From contig NZ_SNUB01000003.1 in the NCBI RefSeq assembly GCF_004378355.1, positions 118,302 through 182,301 of the forward strand: DNA of 64,000 nt, in the 5' to 3' direction. A model generated the notes under the pieces. That model had not been told where the DNA came from. It worked only from the letters and a program-made list of their open reading frames with translations, and did no database searches. A program made the translations under genes and the position numbers. This document shows, one piece after another, positions 53,249 to 62,003 of this stretch. Source of the DNA: Psychromonas algicola. Lineage in GTDB: Bacteria > Pseudomonadota > Gammaproteobacteria > Enterobacterales > Psychromonadaceae. Each line of letters starts with the position of its first letter. Within the stretch, counting starts at the first letter, position 1.

Positions 53249-53741
53249 TGTGTTTACCTACTTGCATTGATTTTTGTAATACGAGCACCTGTGCAGGAAA
53301 GTCTTTTATCCATTGTTTTGCTGCTTCAAAATCCTGTGATGTGCACAGAGAATGTTGCTTATATAAACGTTGGCAAAAGGTGTCTTGATCCTCAAATAAT
53401 AGGGATTGTTTTTGGGCATTATGCTGATTGATAAAAATAAACCATTCTTTACCAGCTAATGAAGCCACTTGAGGACGCGGGTAATATTGCAAACATAAGC
53501 CTTTAAATAATTGATTTAACGCTACAAAATCAGCTTCACTTTTTTGTAATCGTTTTAATGAAGCAAGTGCTTGCTTAACTATTTTTTTATTATTTTTACG
53601 ATGCTTAATAAACCAAATTAACCCTACAATACTAATAATAGTTAAGCAGAGTATTACCCAATAAATGGGAGCTGGAGGCCAAGCAGAAGGGGCTTCATTA
53701 GGTAAAATTATTTGTTCAAAAGGGTTGTTAGGCGTTGCCAT
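53241..53741 (-). CDS. DUF4381 membrane protein
   Basis: 166 aa from ATG 53741 (GGAG upstream), which lies within the end of the DUF58 gene (14-base overlap). One membrane helix (PIYWVILCLTIISIVGLIWFI) and a cytoplasmic helical domain with YYPRPQVASLAGKEWFIFIN, typical of DUF4381 proteins in MoxR/Bat operons. A longer frame from 53903 is not supported. Role unknown. Confidence 0.9.
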   Translation of the reverse strand: MATPNNPFEQIILPNEAPSAWPPAPIYWVILCLTIISIVGLIWFIKHRKNNKKIVKQALASLKRLQKSEADFVALNQLFKGLCLQYYPRPQVASLAGKEWFIFINQHNAQKQSLLFEDQDTFCQRLYKQHSLCTSQDFEAAKQWIKDFPAQVLVLQKSMQVGKHNV

Positions 53742-54666
53742 TGAATTGCTCCAATAGTGGTGTCGCAGCACTAATATGGTAATGCGCAATACCATATTTA
53801 AGTAAGTTACTTTCCATAATTTGTTGGCGTTGACTGGCAGCTTGTTGATATGATTTTTGTTGTTTTTGATTGCGTAAAAAACCACTTCCTTTAAGCGAAT
53901 CAATTTTTAAACCTGAATGTAAGGCTTGTTTGGGCAAATGCGATTCAATGGGATCGCTGATTTGCCACACTGTCACTTGGTTATGACGACGCATCAAATT
54001 AATCAATTTATAACACGCTTCATCCAACTGTGAAAAGTCACTGATCAAATGAACTTGGCTACCTGTTTGTACTAAATGAGAAAGTCGTTTTAGTTGATCT
54101 AGTAGGGATTGTTGTTGCGTTGATTTAAAAGCGACTTTCTTACAGAGCAGTTGGCTTTTGTGTAAAAAAGCCATTAAACCTTTGCTACGAGAAGTTGGTT
54201 TTAATTCGGCCACTTCTTGTTGATTAAATACAATGCCACCTAGCCTGTCATTGCGTTGTTTAGCTTGCCAACTTAATAGCGCTGCTAGATGACAAGCTTG
54301 GACTGATTTGAAAACCAGTTGGCTACCAAAAACCATACTGTCGGAGACGTCAACTAACAAAAATACAGGACGTTCTTTTTCTTCTTGGAATAACTTGGTG
54401 TGTGCTTTACCTGTTCTTGCGGTAACCGCCCAATCAATTGAGCGAACGTCATCTCCTGCTTGGTAGTGACGCACTTCCGCAAACTCCATTCCACGACCTT
54501 TAATATTCGCTAAATAGTTGCCTGATAATTGCCGAGAAGCGGGTAAACGTTTTGCATTTAAAGTTAGTTTACCGTGTTGTTTATAATTTAATAATTCAGC
54601 TAGTTGTATATCTACGCCCGTCGTATAGGGCGTATTTTTTAAAATAGCTGGTGTATTAATATCCAT
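53728..54666 (-). CDS. DUF58 domain protein
   Basis: 312 aa. DUF58 signature GRGMEFAEVRHYQAGDDVRSIDWAVTARTGKAHTKLFQEEKERPVFLLVDVSDSM, a VWA-like fold with MIDAS-type DVSDSM. No membrane helix. Shares one base with the moxR stop (TAATG), so tightly coupled. Partner of the MoxR ATPase. Confidence 0.93.
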   Translation of the reverse strand: MDINTPAILKNTPYTTGVDIQLAELLNYKQHGKLTLNAKRLPASRQLSGNYLANIKGRGMEFAEVRHYQAGDDVRSIDWAVTARTGKAHTKLFQEEKERPVFLLVDVSDSMVFGSQLVFKSVQACHLAALLSWQAKQRNDRLGGIVFNQQEVAELKPTSRSKGLMAFLHKSQLLCKKVAFKSTQQQSLLDQLKRLSHLVQTGSQVHLISDFSQLDEACYKLINLMRRHNQVTVWQISDPIESHLPKQALHSGLKIDSLKGSGFLRNQKQQKSYQQAASQRQQIMESNLLKYGIAHYHISAATPLLEQFNGNA

Positions 54667-55625
54667 TATCCTGCAATCGCCACCTGATTAATGATTTCTT
54701 TGATAACTTGGTTTGCATCAACACCTTGTGCTTCGGCTTCATAACTTAGAATTAAGCGATGACGGAGCACAGGATATAAATTGCTGATGATATCTTCAGG
54801 GATCACGTAATCTCTATCATTTAACCATGCTCTCGCTTTTGCTGTTCGCATTAAAGCCAGTGTAGCACGAGGACTTGCACCGTAACTTATCCATTGCGGT
54901 AGTTGTTCACCAAAACGAGCTGGATCACGAGTGGCAATAATTAGGTCGATAACATACTGCTCTAGATGCGCAGAAATGCTGACTTTCATTACTTCTTCAC
55001 GCATTTTAAATATTTGCGTATCAGAAAGTGGCTCTACTTTTGCAATTTCTTGTTTAAGAATTTCTTTTTGATTCAGTTGCAAAATCAAACGTTCCGTTGC
55101 TGCATCTGGGTAATCAAGTTGAATATGCATAATAAAGCGATCTAACTGAGCTTCAGGAAGCGGATAGGTTCCTTCTTGCTCTAATGGATTTTGTGTTGCC
55201 ATCACCAAGAATAATTCTGGTAACGCATAAGTCGATTTGCCTACTGTCACTTGACGCTCAGCCATGGCTTCTAATAATGCGGATTGCACTTTTGCAGGCG
55301 CACGGTTGATTTCATCGGCCAATATTAAATTATGAAAAATAGGCCCTTTTTCAAAGGTAAATTGCCCAGTTTCTTGGCGGAAAATATCGGTGCCCGTTAC
55401 ATCCGATGGGAGTAAGTCAGGTGTAAATTGAATACGGTGGAAGTCACCTTCAATACCATCTGATAGAGCATTGATTGCACGTGTTTTTGCAAGTCCTGGT
55501 GGGCTTTCAACTAAAATGTGGCCATCTGCTAACAAGGCTATTAATAAGCTGTCAACAAGTTGGCTTTGCCCTAAGATCATTTGATTTAAATAGTGACGTA
55601 ATTGATTTAATTGTTGTTTAGCCAT
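54666..55625 (-). CDS. moxR: MoxR-family AAA+ ATPase
   Basis: 319 aa. Walker A-like ESPPGLAKT (about 40-48), Walker B LILADEINRAPAK, then QNPLEQEGTYPLPEAQLDRF with sensor and arginine residues; the MoxR pattern. Chaperone-like ATPase that with the VWA proteins is thought to remodel or assemble membrane-linked complexes. First gene of the six-gene operon. Confidence 0.95.
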   Translation of the reverse strand: MAKQQLNQLRHYLNQMILGQSQLVDSLLIALLADGHILVESPPGLAKTRAINALSDGIEGDFHRIQFTPDLLPSDVTGTDIFRQETGQFTFEKGPIFHNLILADEINRAPAKVQSALLEAMAERQVTVGKSTYALPELFLVMATQNPLEQEGTYPLPEAQLDRFIMHIQLDYPDAATERLILQLNQKEILKQEIAKVEPLSDTQIFKMREEVMKVSISAHLEQYVIDLIIATRDPARFGEQLPQWISYGASPRATLALMRTAKARAWLNDRDYVIPEDIISNLYPVLRHRLILSYEAEAQGVDANQVIKEIINQVAIAG

Positions 55626-55867
55626 TTTTAGGTATCTTCATTATTAATTTATAGGAAATATACTTGCAATAAAAGGCAACTTCAATATCAAAAAGTTCCT
55701 TAAGTTAGGTCCATTTTTTTGAAATTAGCGTTATTTTACAAAACACATTAATGAATCTTGCACTAGATCAAAAGTAGTGATTATAATTGCCTCTTTTTTC
55801 TGTTTATTTAAGTGAATAGTGCGTATTCTTTTTCTCATTAGGTGTTCAAATTATTTAAGGAGCAACA

Positions 55868-56008
55868 ATGAGTGAATTAGAATCAATTATTTGGCATATT
55901 TTAGGTTACATGGCAATGCCAACTATTTTTGTTGTTGGTTTTCTTGCTGTATTTGTTGCCGCTGTTGGTATCTTAAAATTATCTGGCAATAAACCTGTAA
56001 ACGATTAA
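55868..56008 (+). CDS. TIGR02808-type membrane micro-protein
   Basis: 46 aa: MSELESIIWHILGYMAMPTI then a single strong membrane helix (VVGFLAVFVAAVGILKL) and a short tail. It matches the TIGR02808 family of short conserved gammaproteobacterial proteins. AAGGAG lies eight bases upstream of the ATG. Own terminator follows. Function unknown. Confidence 0.85.
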   Translation: MSELESIIWHILGYMAMPTIFVVGFLAVFVAAVGILKLSGNKPVND

Positions 56009-56062
56009 TCAAAAACATCATACTATTACTAAGACTGCTTTAGTAGTTGTTAAATAATTGTT

Positions 56063-56097
56063 AAGCTCCATACTCTTTGGTAATGGAGCTTTTTTTT
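56063..56097 (+). terminator. Rho-independent terminator after the micro-protein gene
   Basis: AAGCTCCAT/ATGGAGCTT stem, then nine T residues. Confidence 0.93.
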
Positions 56098-56113
56098 GCT
56101 CAGGAGAAATAGT

Positions 56114-56590
56114 ATGCAAATATATATAATGCGCCACGGGCAAGCTGAAATGATGGCTTATTCCGATGCCGAACGTAATTTAACTGATATCGGTCGCCAA
56201 GAATCAGAATTAATGGCTAAATATTTAGTTGAACAAGATGTGTCATTAGATGCTGTAATAGTTAGTCCTTACGTTAGAGCACAACAAACTTGGCAATCGG
56301 TGAGTCCATTTTTTGAAGGCGTCAGTAATATTCAAACATTGCCTTGTTTAACCCCTAGCGGTAGTGCACGAGCGGCCGTTGATGAATTATTAGCATTAAA
56401 AGCGCAGGGTTTTAAATCTGTACTGATTGTTTCACATTTACCCTTGGTTGGTTATATCGTTGGCGAACTTGCTCCTGCAGCTGGTGTGCCTGCTTTCTCT
56501 CCTTCTGCTGTTGGCCATATCTCATTAAGTGAAGAAGATGGTTTTGCACAATTATTAAGTTTAACAACCGTTCCTCAAATACATAATTAA
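56114..56590 (+). CDS. sixA: Phosphohistidine phosphatase SixA
   Basis: 158 aa. RHG catalytic motif at residues 7-9 (IYIMRHGQAE) and the second His in VSHLPLVGYIVGEL. Removes phosphate from histidine phosphocarriers such as the NPr or ArcB HPt domain. Start at ATG 56114 with AGGAGA upstream; the TTG frame from 56096 runs through the terminator. Confidence 0.94.
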   Translation: MQIYIMRHGQAEMMAYSDAERNLTDIGRQESELMAKYLVEQDVSLDAVIVSPYVRAQQTWQSVSPFFEGVSNIQTLPCLTPSGSARAAVDELLALKAQGFKSVLIVSHLPLVGYIVGELAPAAGVPAFSPSAVGHISLSEEDGFAQLLSLTTVPQIHN

Positions 56591-56666
56591 TGTGAAATAG
56601 GCATTTGGGTAAATGAAGATTCTGTTTTTATAGTGTGCATATAGTTTTTACATATAGGCTTTTACG

Positions 56667-58049
56667 ATGACATTAACCTCTTCTTACCAACAATTGGTAG
56701 AAAAACAGCGTGCTTTTTTTATTGCGAATAAACCTTTTTCATTCGCTTATCGTGAACAGCAACTGTTGTTGTTGAAAAGTTCAATAATCGTTCATCAATC
56801 TGCATTGACTGAAGCCTTGTTTTTAGATCTTGGTAAATCTGAATATGAAAGCTATCTAACTGAAATTGGTTTTGTGTTGCATGAGTTAAGTTTAACCATT
56901 AAACAACTTAAAAAGTGGATGAAGCCTGAGAAAGTAAAAACGCCTTTATTATCACAACCTGCGACCAGCTATATTCATTCAGATCCCTTAGGTGTCTGTT
57001 TTATTATTGCGCCTTTTAATTATCCCGCTTCATTATGTTTATCGCCTTTAATTGCGGCAATTGCGGCTGGTAATTGTAGCGTATTAAAAACCTCTGAATT
57101 AACGCCTCACGTCAGTGAAGTGTTGAAACAAATAATAAACTCTGTTTTCGCACCAGAATACATTGAATGTATTAACGGCGAAGTAGAACATTCAACGGCA
57201 TTATTAGCTCAAAAATTTGATCATATCTTTTTCACTGGAAGTAGTGAGGTAGGTAAGATTGTCATGCAAGCTGCTGCTAAAAATTTAACGCCTGTTACAT
57301 TAGAACTTGGTGGTAAAAGCCCTTGTATTGTTTGTGCAGATGCCAATATTGATGTCGCAGTAAAACGTATCGTTTACGGAAAAATGCTTAATGCAGGACA
57401 AACCTGTGTAGCGCCTGATTATGTATTAGTAGATGATTCAATAAAAGAACAGTTTATAGCAAAATTAACGCAACGCATCAAAACGTTATATGGTGAAGAT
57501 GCAAGTCAAAATCCAGATTTTGGACGCATGGTGAGTACGCGACATACTGAGCGAGTTGGGCAGTTGATTGATGCAGATAAAGTGTTAATTGGTGGCGACG
57601 TTAATATCGAACAACGATATATTGCTCCAACAATAATGCATAACGTTGAATTAACCGATGAAATCATGCAGCAAGAAATTTTTGGCCCTGTATTACCAGT
57701 GATTGGATTTTCTGACTTTGAAAGCGTGTTATCTATTATTCAATCTTTGCCTAGTCATCCTTTAGCGGCTTATATTTTTAGCCAAGATAAACGTATTCAA
57801 AATACATTGACCGTTAATATTCAAGCGGGCGGTGTTGCCATTAACCATTGTATTCAACATTTAGTTAATCCTCACTTACCTTTTGGTGGAGTTGGTTCAA
57901 GTGGTATGGGGAGTTATCACGGCAAACATGGTTTTGATACTTTTTCACATAAAAAGAGTGTGTTAAAAGCGGCGACTTGGTTTGATCTTCCTGTTATTTA
58001 TCCTCCTTATAAAAACAAGCTGTCTTGGCTTAAAGCGATTCTTAAATAA
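56667..58049 (+). CDS. Class-3-like aldehyde dehydrogenase
   Basis: 460 aa. Oxyanion Asn in PFNYPASL, NAD site FTGSSEVG, catalytic Glu213 in LELGGKSP and Cys247 in NAGQTCVAPDY; C-terminal PFGGVGSSGMGSYHGKHGFDTFSHKKSV. Length and CVAPDY place it among ALDH3/YwdH-type enzymes, oxidising medium-chain or aromatic aldehydes with NAD(P). Not linked in function to neighbours that I can see. Confidence 0.93.
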   Translation: MTLTSSYQQLVEKQRAFFIANKPFSFAYREQQLLLLKSSIIVHQSALTEALFLDLGKSEYESYLTEIGFVLHELSLTIKQLKKWMKPEKVKTPLLSQPATSYIHSDPLGVCFIIAPFNYPASLCLSPLIAAIAAGNCSVLKTSELTPHVSEVLKQIINSVFAPEYIECINGEVEHSTALLAQKFDHIFFTGSSEVGKIVMQAAAKNLTPVTLELGGKSPCIVCADANIDVAVKRIVYGKMLNAGQTCVAPDYVLVDDSIKEQFIAKLTQRIKTLYGEDASQNPDFGRMVSTRHTERVGQLIDADKVLIGGDVNIEQRYIAPTIMHNVELTDEIMQQEIFGPVLPVIGFSDFESVLSIIQSLPSHPLAAYIFSQDKRIQNTLTVNIQAGGVAINHCIQHLVNPHLPFGGVGSSGMGSYHGKHGFDTFSHKKSVLKAATWFDLPVIYPPYKNKLSWLKAILK

Positions 58050-58110
58050 AGTCTTGCCTGCATAAAGCTGGCTTATACAAAATAACATCATATTGAATAT
58101 AAATAATGCA

Positions 58111-58141
58111 TTGACTTGTTCATGTATTTAATTAATATATG
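58111..58141 (+). promoter_or_regulatory. Promoter and candidate ArsR operator of the ars operon
   Basis: TTGACT (58111) and TAATAT (58133) with a 16-bp spacer. An imperfect palindrome of CATGTATTT and the complementary half around AATT (58121-58141) covers the -10, a good place for repression. The palindrome is followed by two copies of TATATGTGGAT 16 bp apart. Confidence 0.5.
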
Positions 58142-58168
58142 TGGATATTCGTATATGTGGATGTTTTT

Positions 58169-58498
58169 ATGTTGCCCCATCAATTTTTTAAAATGTTATC
58201 CGACGAAACGCGTTTACGCTGTTTAATTCTGATTGCTCGTGAAGAGCAAATCAGTGTCGGTGAATTATGTATCGCCTTGGATCAAAGCCAACCTAAAATT
58301 TCTCGACACTTAGCTATTTTACGCCAGTCAGGTGTGTTGCTTGATCAGCGAGAAGGGCAATGGGTTTATTACAAAGTAAATGCAGAATTACCAGGTTGGA
58401 TGCGTAAAGTGATCGCAGGCTTAACCGCATCCAATTGTTTAAAGACAGAATATCAGCAAGATATCGCTAATTATCAACATGCAAAACAAAATAATTAA
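58169..58498 (+). CDS. arsR: ArsR-family repressor
   Basis: 109 aa winged-helix protein. DETRLRCLILI, GELCIALDQSQPKISRHLAILRQSGVL and the wing REGQWVYYKV are clear. Instead of the E. coli ELCVCDLC sensor only one Cys is in the alpha-3 helix (ELC), with others at RC and SNC, so the arsenite site is of an alternative kind. I start at ATG 58169, downstream of the promoter; the frame from 58139 begins within it. Likely controls the next two genes. Confidence 0.9.
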   Translation: MLPHQFFKMLSDETRLRCLILIAREEQISVGELCIALDQSQPKISRHLAILRQSGVLLDQREGQWVYYKVNAELPGWMRKVIAGLTASNCLKTEYQQDIANYQHAKQNN

Positions 58499-58518
58499 TT
58501 AAAAAGAGTGAGAAAACT

Positions 58519-59520
58519 ATGACAATTAAAGTCGGTATTAACGGATTTGGACGTATTGGGCGCTTAGTCATGAGAGCTTCATTTGATTGGCCTGAAGTGG
58601 AATTTGTACACATTAACGATGTGGCAGGGAATGCAAAAACCTTAGCGCATTTATTAGAGTTTGATTCGATTCAAGGGCGTTGGTCACATGCCGTTGAAAG
58701 TGCAGATAACAGTATGACAATTGCAGGAAAATCGATTGCAGTGAGTCAGCAAGCAGATATTGATGCCGTTGATTGGTCCGGTTGTGATGTGGTTGTGGAA
58801 GCAACAGGCGTTCACCGTGAAAAAACATTGTTAGATAAATACCTTAAGCAAGGCGTTAAACGTGTTGTGGTTTCTGCACCTGTTAAACATGATGATATCG
58901 CCAATATTGTTGTTGGTGTGAATGAACATGTATTTGATGCTGAGCTACATAAAATTGTAACAGCAGCTTCTTGTACCACTAACTGTTTAGCGCCAATTGT
59001 AAAAGTAATTCATGAAAAAGTGGGGATCACTAATGCTGCTTTTACCACTATTCACGATTTAACTAACACGCAGACTATCTTAGATGCACCACATAAAGAT
59101 TTACGTCGTGCACGTGCTTGTGGCATGAGCTTGATCCCAACCACAACCGGTTCAGCTAAAGCAATTGTTGAAATCTTCCCAGAGTTAAAAGACAAAATAA
59201 ACGGTCATGCTGTTCGCGTTCCATTAGCGAATGCATCGTTAACCGATATTGTCTTTGAAGTTGCGCGTGATACAACCGCAGAAGAAGTGAATCAATTATT
59301 AGCAGAAGCTGCTGAAGGTGAATTGGCGGGGATTCTTGGTTATGAAGAGCGTCCGCTAGTGTCTATCGATTATCGTGGGGACCAACGCTCTACTATTGTT
59401 GACGCGTTATCAACCATGATGATTGGTAAGCGTATGCTAAAAATCTATGCGTGGTATGACAATGAAATGGGTTATGCAACACGTACTGCTGAATTAATGA
59501 AAAAAGTCGGCTTAGCCTAA
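58519..59520 (+). CDS. ArsJ-associated glyceraldehyde-3-phosphate dehydrogenase
   Basis: 333 aa. NAD site GINGFGRIGRLVMRAS, catalytic Cys152 in AASCTTNC, active His region TTIHDLTNTQ, C-terminal WYDNEMGYATR. Its place between arsR and arsJ marks it as the detoxification paralog: it uses arsenate instead of phosphate to make 1-arseno-3-phosphoglycerate. The central glycolytic enzyme would be elsewhere. Confidence 0.95.
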   Translation: MTIKVGINGFGRIGRLVMRASFDWPEVEFVHINDVAGNAKTLAHLLEFDSIQGRWSHAVESADNSMTIAGKSIAVSQQADIDAVDWSGCDVVVEATGVHREKTLLDKYLKQGVKRVVVSAPVKHDDIANIVVGVNEHVFDAELHKIVTAASCTTNCLAPIVKVIHEKVGITNAAFTTIHDLTNTQTILDAPHKDLRRARACGMSLIPTTTGSAKAIVEIFPELKDKINGHAVRVPLANASLTDIVFEVARDTTAEEVNQLLAEAAEGELAGILGYEERPLVSIDYRGDQRSTIVDALSTMMIGKRMLKIYAWYDNEMGYATRTAELMKKVGLA

Positions 59521-59538
59521 ACTTGTAAGGGATAAACA

Positions 59539-60774
59539 ATGAAGTGGTTTTTAAAGCTTGATAAACCGTTACGCCAATATTTGTTAGTCACTTTCAATTA
59601 TTGGAACTTCACCATTACCGATGGTGCGTTACGCATGTTGGTTGTGCTTTATTTTTATCAATTAGGGTACAGCCCTTTAAATATCGCTTTGTTGTTTTTG
59701 TTTTACGAAATATTTGGTGTCGTCACCAATTTAATTGGTGGTTGGTTAGGGGCTAAAATTGGCTTAAATCGCACCATGAATATTGGTCTTGCGATGCAAG
59801 TCGTTGCGTTATTATTACTGACGGTACCTAGCGATTGGTTAAGTGTGGCTTGGGTAATGGCTGCTCAAGCGTTATCCGGCATTGCTAAAGACCTTAATAA
59901 AATGAGCGCAAAAAGCGCGATAAAAACACTCATACCCAATGATCAGCAGGGCAAATTATACCAATGGGTTGCCATTTTAACGGGCTCTAAAAATGCCTTA
60001 AAAGGAGCAGGCTTTTTCTTAGGTGGTTTATTATTGACCACTGTAGGATTCCAAATGGCCTTAGTGGTAATGGCATCTGTGTTGGCGCTAGTGTTTGTAC
60101 TAAGTATCGCCTACCTAGAAAAAGACTTAGGTAAAGCAAAAACAAAACCTAAATTTTCACAGATGTTTTCTAAGTCAGAATCAGTGAACATCCTTTCTGC
60201 GGCGCGGTTATTCTTATTCGCTTCTCGTGATGTGTGGTTTGTAGTGGCTTTACCTATTTACTTAGCCAGTATCTTTGGCTGGGAACACGCCGTGGTAGGA
60301 AGTTTTATTGCGGTTTGGGTAATTCTTTATGGCATTGTTCAAGGTATTGCGCCTAAAATCACTCACTACTTTTCAGCTGCTCATTCTGAGCAACGCCATG
60401 CACCCAATGGAAAAAGTGCGGTTTTATGGTGTTGTTTATTAACGCTTGTGACGGGGATTTTAGCTTTTGGTGTTGAATTACAATGGCAAGCACAATGGGT
60501 TATTGGCATTGGTTTGTTAGTTTTTGGTGCCATTTTTGCGATTAACTCATCATTACATTCCTACCTCATTATTAGTTACGCAAAAGAAGACGGCGTGTCT
60601 TTAGATGTTGGTTTTTATTATATGGCCAATGCAATGGGGCGCTTAGTAGGGACTTTGTTATCGGGCTGGGTTTATCAAGTGTATGGCTTTGCCGCGTGTT
60701 TATGGATTGCCTTTGGCTTTTTGTTACTTACCAGTATTATTTCTTTAAAGTTGCCGATGCAAAAAAGCACCTAA
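59539..60774 (+). CDS. arsJ: Organoarsenical efflux transporter ArsJ (MFS)
   Basis: 411 aa, 12 helices. N-terminal YWNFTITDGALRMLVVLYFYQLGYSPLNIALLFLFYE and GIAKDLNKMSAKSAIK are characteristic of ArsJ. Exports 1-arseno-3-phosphoglycerate, which then falls apart outside to arsenate. It completes the arsR-gapdh-arsJ operon, 18 bp after the dehydrogenase gene. Confidence 0.95.
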   Translation: MKWFLKLDKPLRQYLLVTFNYWNFTITDGALRMLVVLYFYQLGYSPLNIALLFLFYEIFGVVTNLIGGWLGAKIGLNRTMNIGLAMQVVALLLLTVPSDWLSVAWVMAAQALSGIAKDLNKMSAKSAIKTLIPNDQQGKLYQWVAILTGSKNALKGAGFFLGGLLLTTVGFQMALVVMASVLALVFVLSIAYLEKDLGKAKTKPKFSQMFSKSESVNILSAARLFLFASRDVWFVVALPIYLASIFGWEHAVVGSFIAVWVILYGIVQGIAPKITHYFSAAHSEQRHAPNGKSAVLWCCLLTLVTGILAFGVELQWQAQWVIGIGLLVFGAIFAINSSLHSYLIISYAKEDGVSLDVGFYYMANAMGRLVGTLLSGWVYQVYGFAACLWIAFGFLLLTSIISLKLPMQKST

Positions 60775-60977
60775 CTTTATTCATTTATTTAGGGTGTCTT
60801 TTATCATTAAAAACTTAGATTCAAATATGAAAAGCTTCACTCAATATAAATAGTTTTTCTGTTTGTAGACTAGCTCGTTTTGATCGAATCACATCTCGAA
60901 GAGATTGTGAAAAATATTTTAATAATCTGTGTTTTTACACAGTTATAATGATATTTCCCCAAAAATGTAATATTTTG

Positions 60978-61013
60978 TGTAGAAAGTGAGCACTAAGATG
61001 CTCACTTTCTACA
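60978..61013. repeat. Perfect 15-bp inverted repeat
   Basis: TGTAGAAAGTGAGCA and complement with a CTAAGA loop, about 200 bp after arsJ. No T-run. First of two long hairpins in the gap 60775-61265. Confidence 0.75.
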
Positions 61014-61055
61014 TGGCTAAATTTCTAATTTATTGATTCATAATCTTTAATTTTT

Positions 61056-61107
61056 TAAGCACTGCGTCATACTCAGCACAAAAAAGCTGAGTATGACGCA
61101 GTGCTTA
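61056..61107. repeat. Perfect 22-bp inverted repeat
   Basis: Arms 61056-61077 and 61086-61107 are exact complements (start TTAAGCACTGCG) with an ACAAAAAA loop. The A-run lies in the loop, not after the stem, so this is not an ordinary terminator. A smaller CCATAAT/ATTATGG hairpin lies at 61207-61235. Confidence 0.8.
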
Positions 61108-61265
61108 GTTTCTACAAAAGTAATAGTTAATATTGCCATTATTAAAATGCTGTAAAGCTTTGACTGTTAATGAATTAATTGTTATTTTTTATATTAATTT
61201 TACAAGCCATAATCCGTTACTATCGTGAATTATGGATAATATACTGTTATAACTAAAGGAAGATT

Positions 61266-61892
61266 ATGAGCTTGCTGGAAGATTCGTGGGAACAACGAGA
61301 AGAGCAAATATACCCTGAATTATTTGGTGGGACAGGTGAAGGTATTTATCCGCTAGATGCTTCCTTATTCAAAAATCAATTTGGTATCGATGACATTGAT
61401 CCACGCTGGTTACACTATGGTGTTTTTAAATACGCGCCCACTAGTGACCGCAGCACTTGGGTTTATGTTACTTCTGGTATGTCTAATTCTTGGGAGTCAG
61501 ATAAACCAGAAGAATACTCAGGCTTTGGCACTGAGTTTATCCTTGAAACAAACGAAGAAAATGACTGGGCTATAAATACCTTACGGAGTTTGGTCGCTTT
61601 CAATATTTTAGTTTCTGTTGGTCAATATGGTGACAAACCACTAGTGGACTACGGTGATCGTATTCCTATGTCTATTGAGCCAAATATCTCAAACTTAATG
61701 GTCGTAAAGCCAAATCAGTTCCCTGAATCATTCGACTTAATATCTGGCAAGGTCGATATTCTACAAATAACAGGTATCACACCTGAAGAGTTGGGTTACG
61801 CAAAAGAGAGTAGCTCAGAGGCTCTAGCAAATAAGTTATTTGAATCGCAGGGTTCATTTATTTTAAAACCTGATAGGCTAGGTGTAATTTAG
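61266..61892 (+). CDS. Suppressor-of-fused (SUFU) domain protein, cassette gene 1
   Basis: 208 aa, soluble. SUFU-domain segments: HYGVFKYAPTSDRSTWVYVTSGMSNSW, SGFGTEFILETNEENDWAINTLRSLVAFNILVSVGQYGD, DYGDRIPMSI and KVDILQITGITPEELGYAK. Bacterial SUFU proteins are often immunity proteins against polymorphic toxins. AAGGAAGATT ribosome site. The attC site directly after its stop identifies it as an integron-type cassette; the left boundary may be the GTTATAAC at 61246. Confidence 0.85.
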   Translation: MSLLEDSWEQREEQIYPELFGGTGEGIYPLDASLFKNQFGIDDIDPRWLHYGVFKYAPTSDRSTWVYVTSGMSNSWESDKPEEYSGFGTEFILETNEENDWAINTLRSLVAFNILVSVGQYGDKPLVDYGDRIPMSIEPNISNLMVVKPNQFPESFDLISGKVDILQITGITPEELGYAKESSSEALANKLFESQGSFILKPDRLGVI

Positions 61893-61990
61893 TTATAACA
61901 AGTTGCTTAAACGGACAAAAAACAGTTGGCTTTTGCTCGTTCCTCGCTATTTTAGTCAACAATTTTTAGCCGCTTAGCAAAGCGTTAAAT
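61893..61990 (+). repeat. attC recombination site 1
   Basis: About 98 bp, starting TTATAACAAGTTGC right after the stop and ending AGCGTTAAAT. Outer arms pair (TTGCTTAA.CGG with CCG.TTAGCAA) with unpaired bases; inner GTTGGC and GTCAAC pair across the loop. Ends in the GTTRRRY core (GTTAAAT). Confidence 0.85.
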
Positions 61991-62003
61991 TCTTGGAGCA
62001 AGT

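Noticed and set aside
53742..53903. 54-residue N-terminal extension of the DUF4381 protein
   Set aside because: It lies entirely inside the DUF58 gene in another frame; the ATG at 53741 has a good ribosome site and gives the family-like start.
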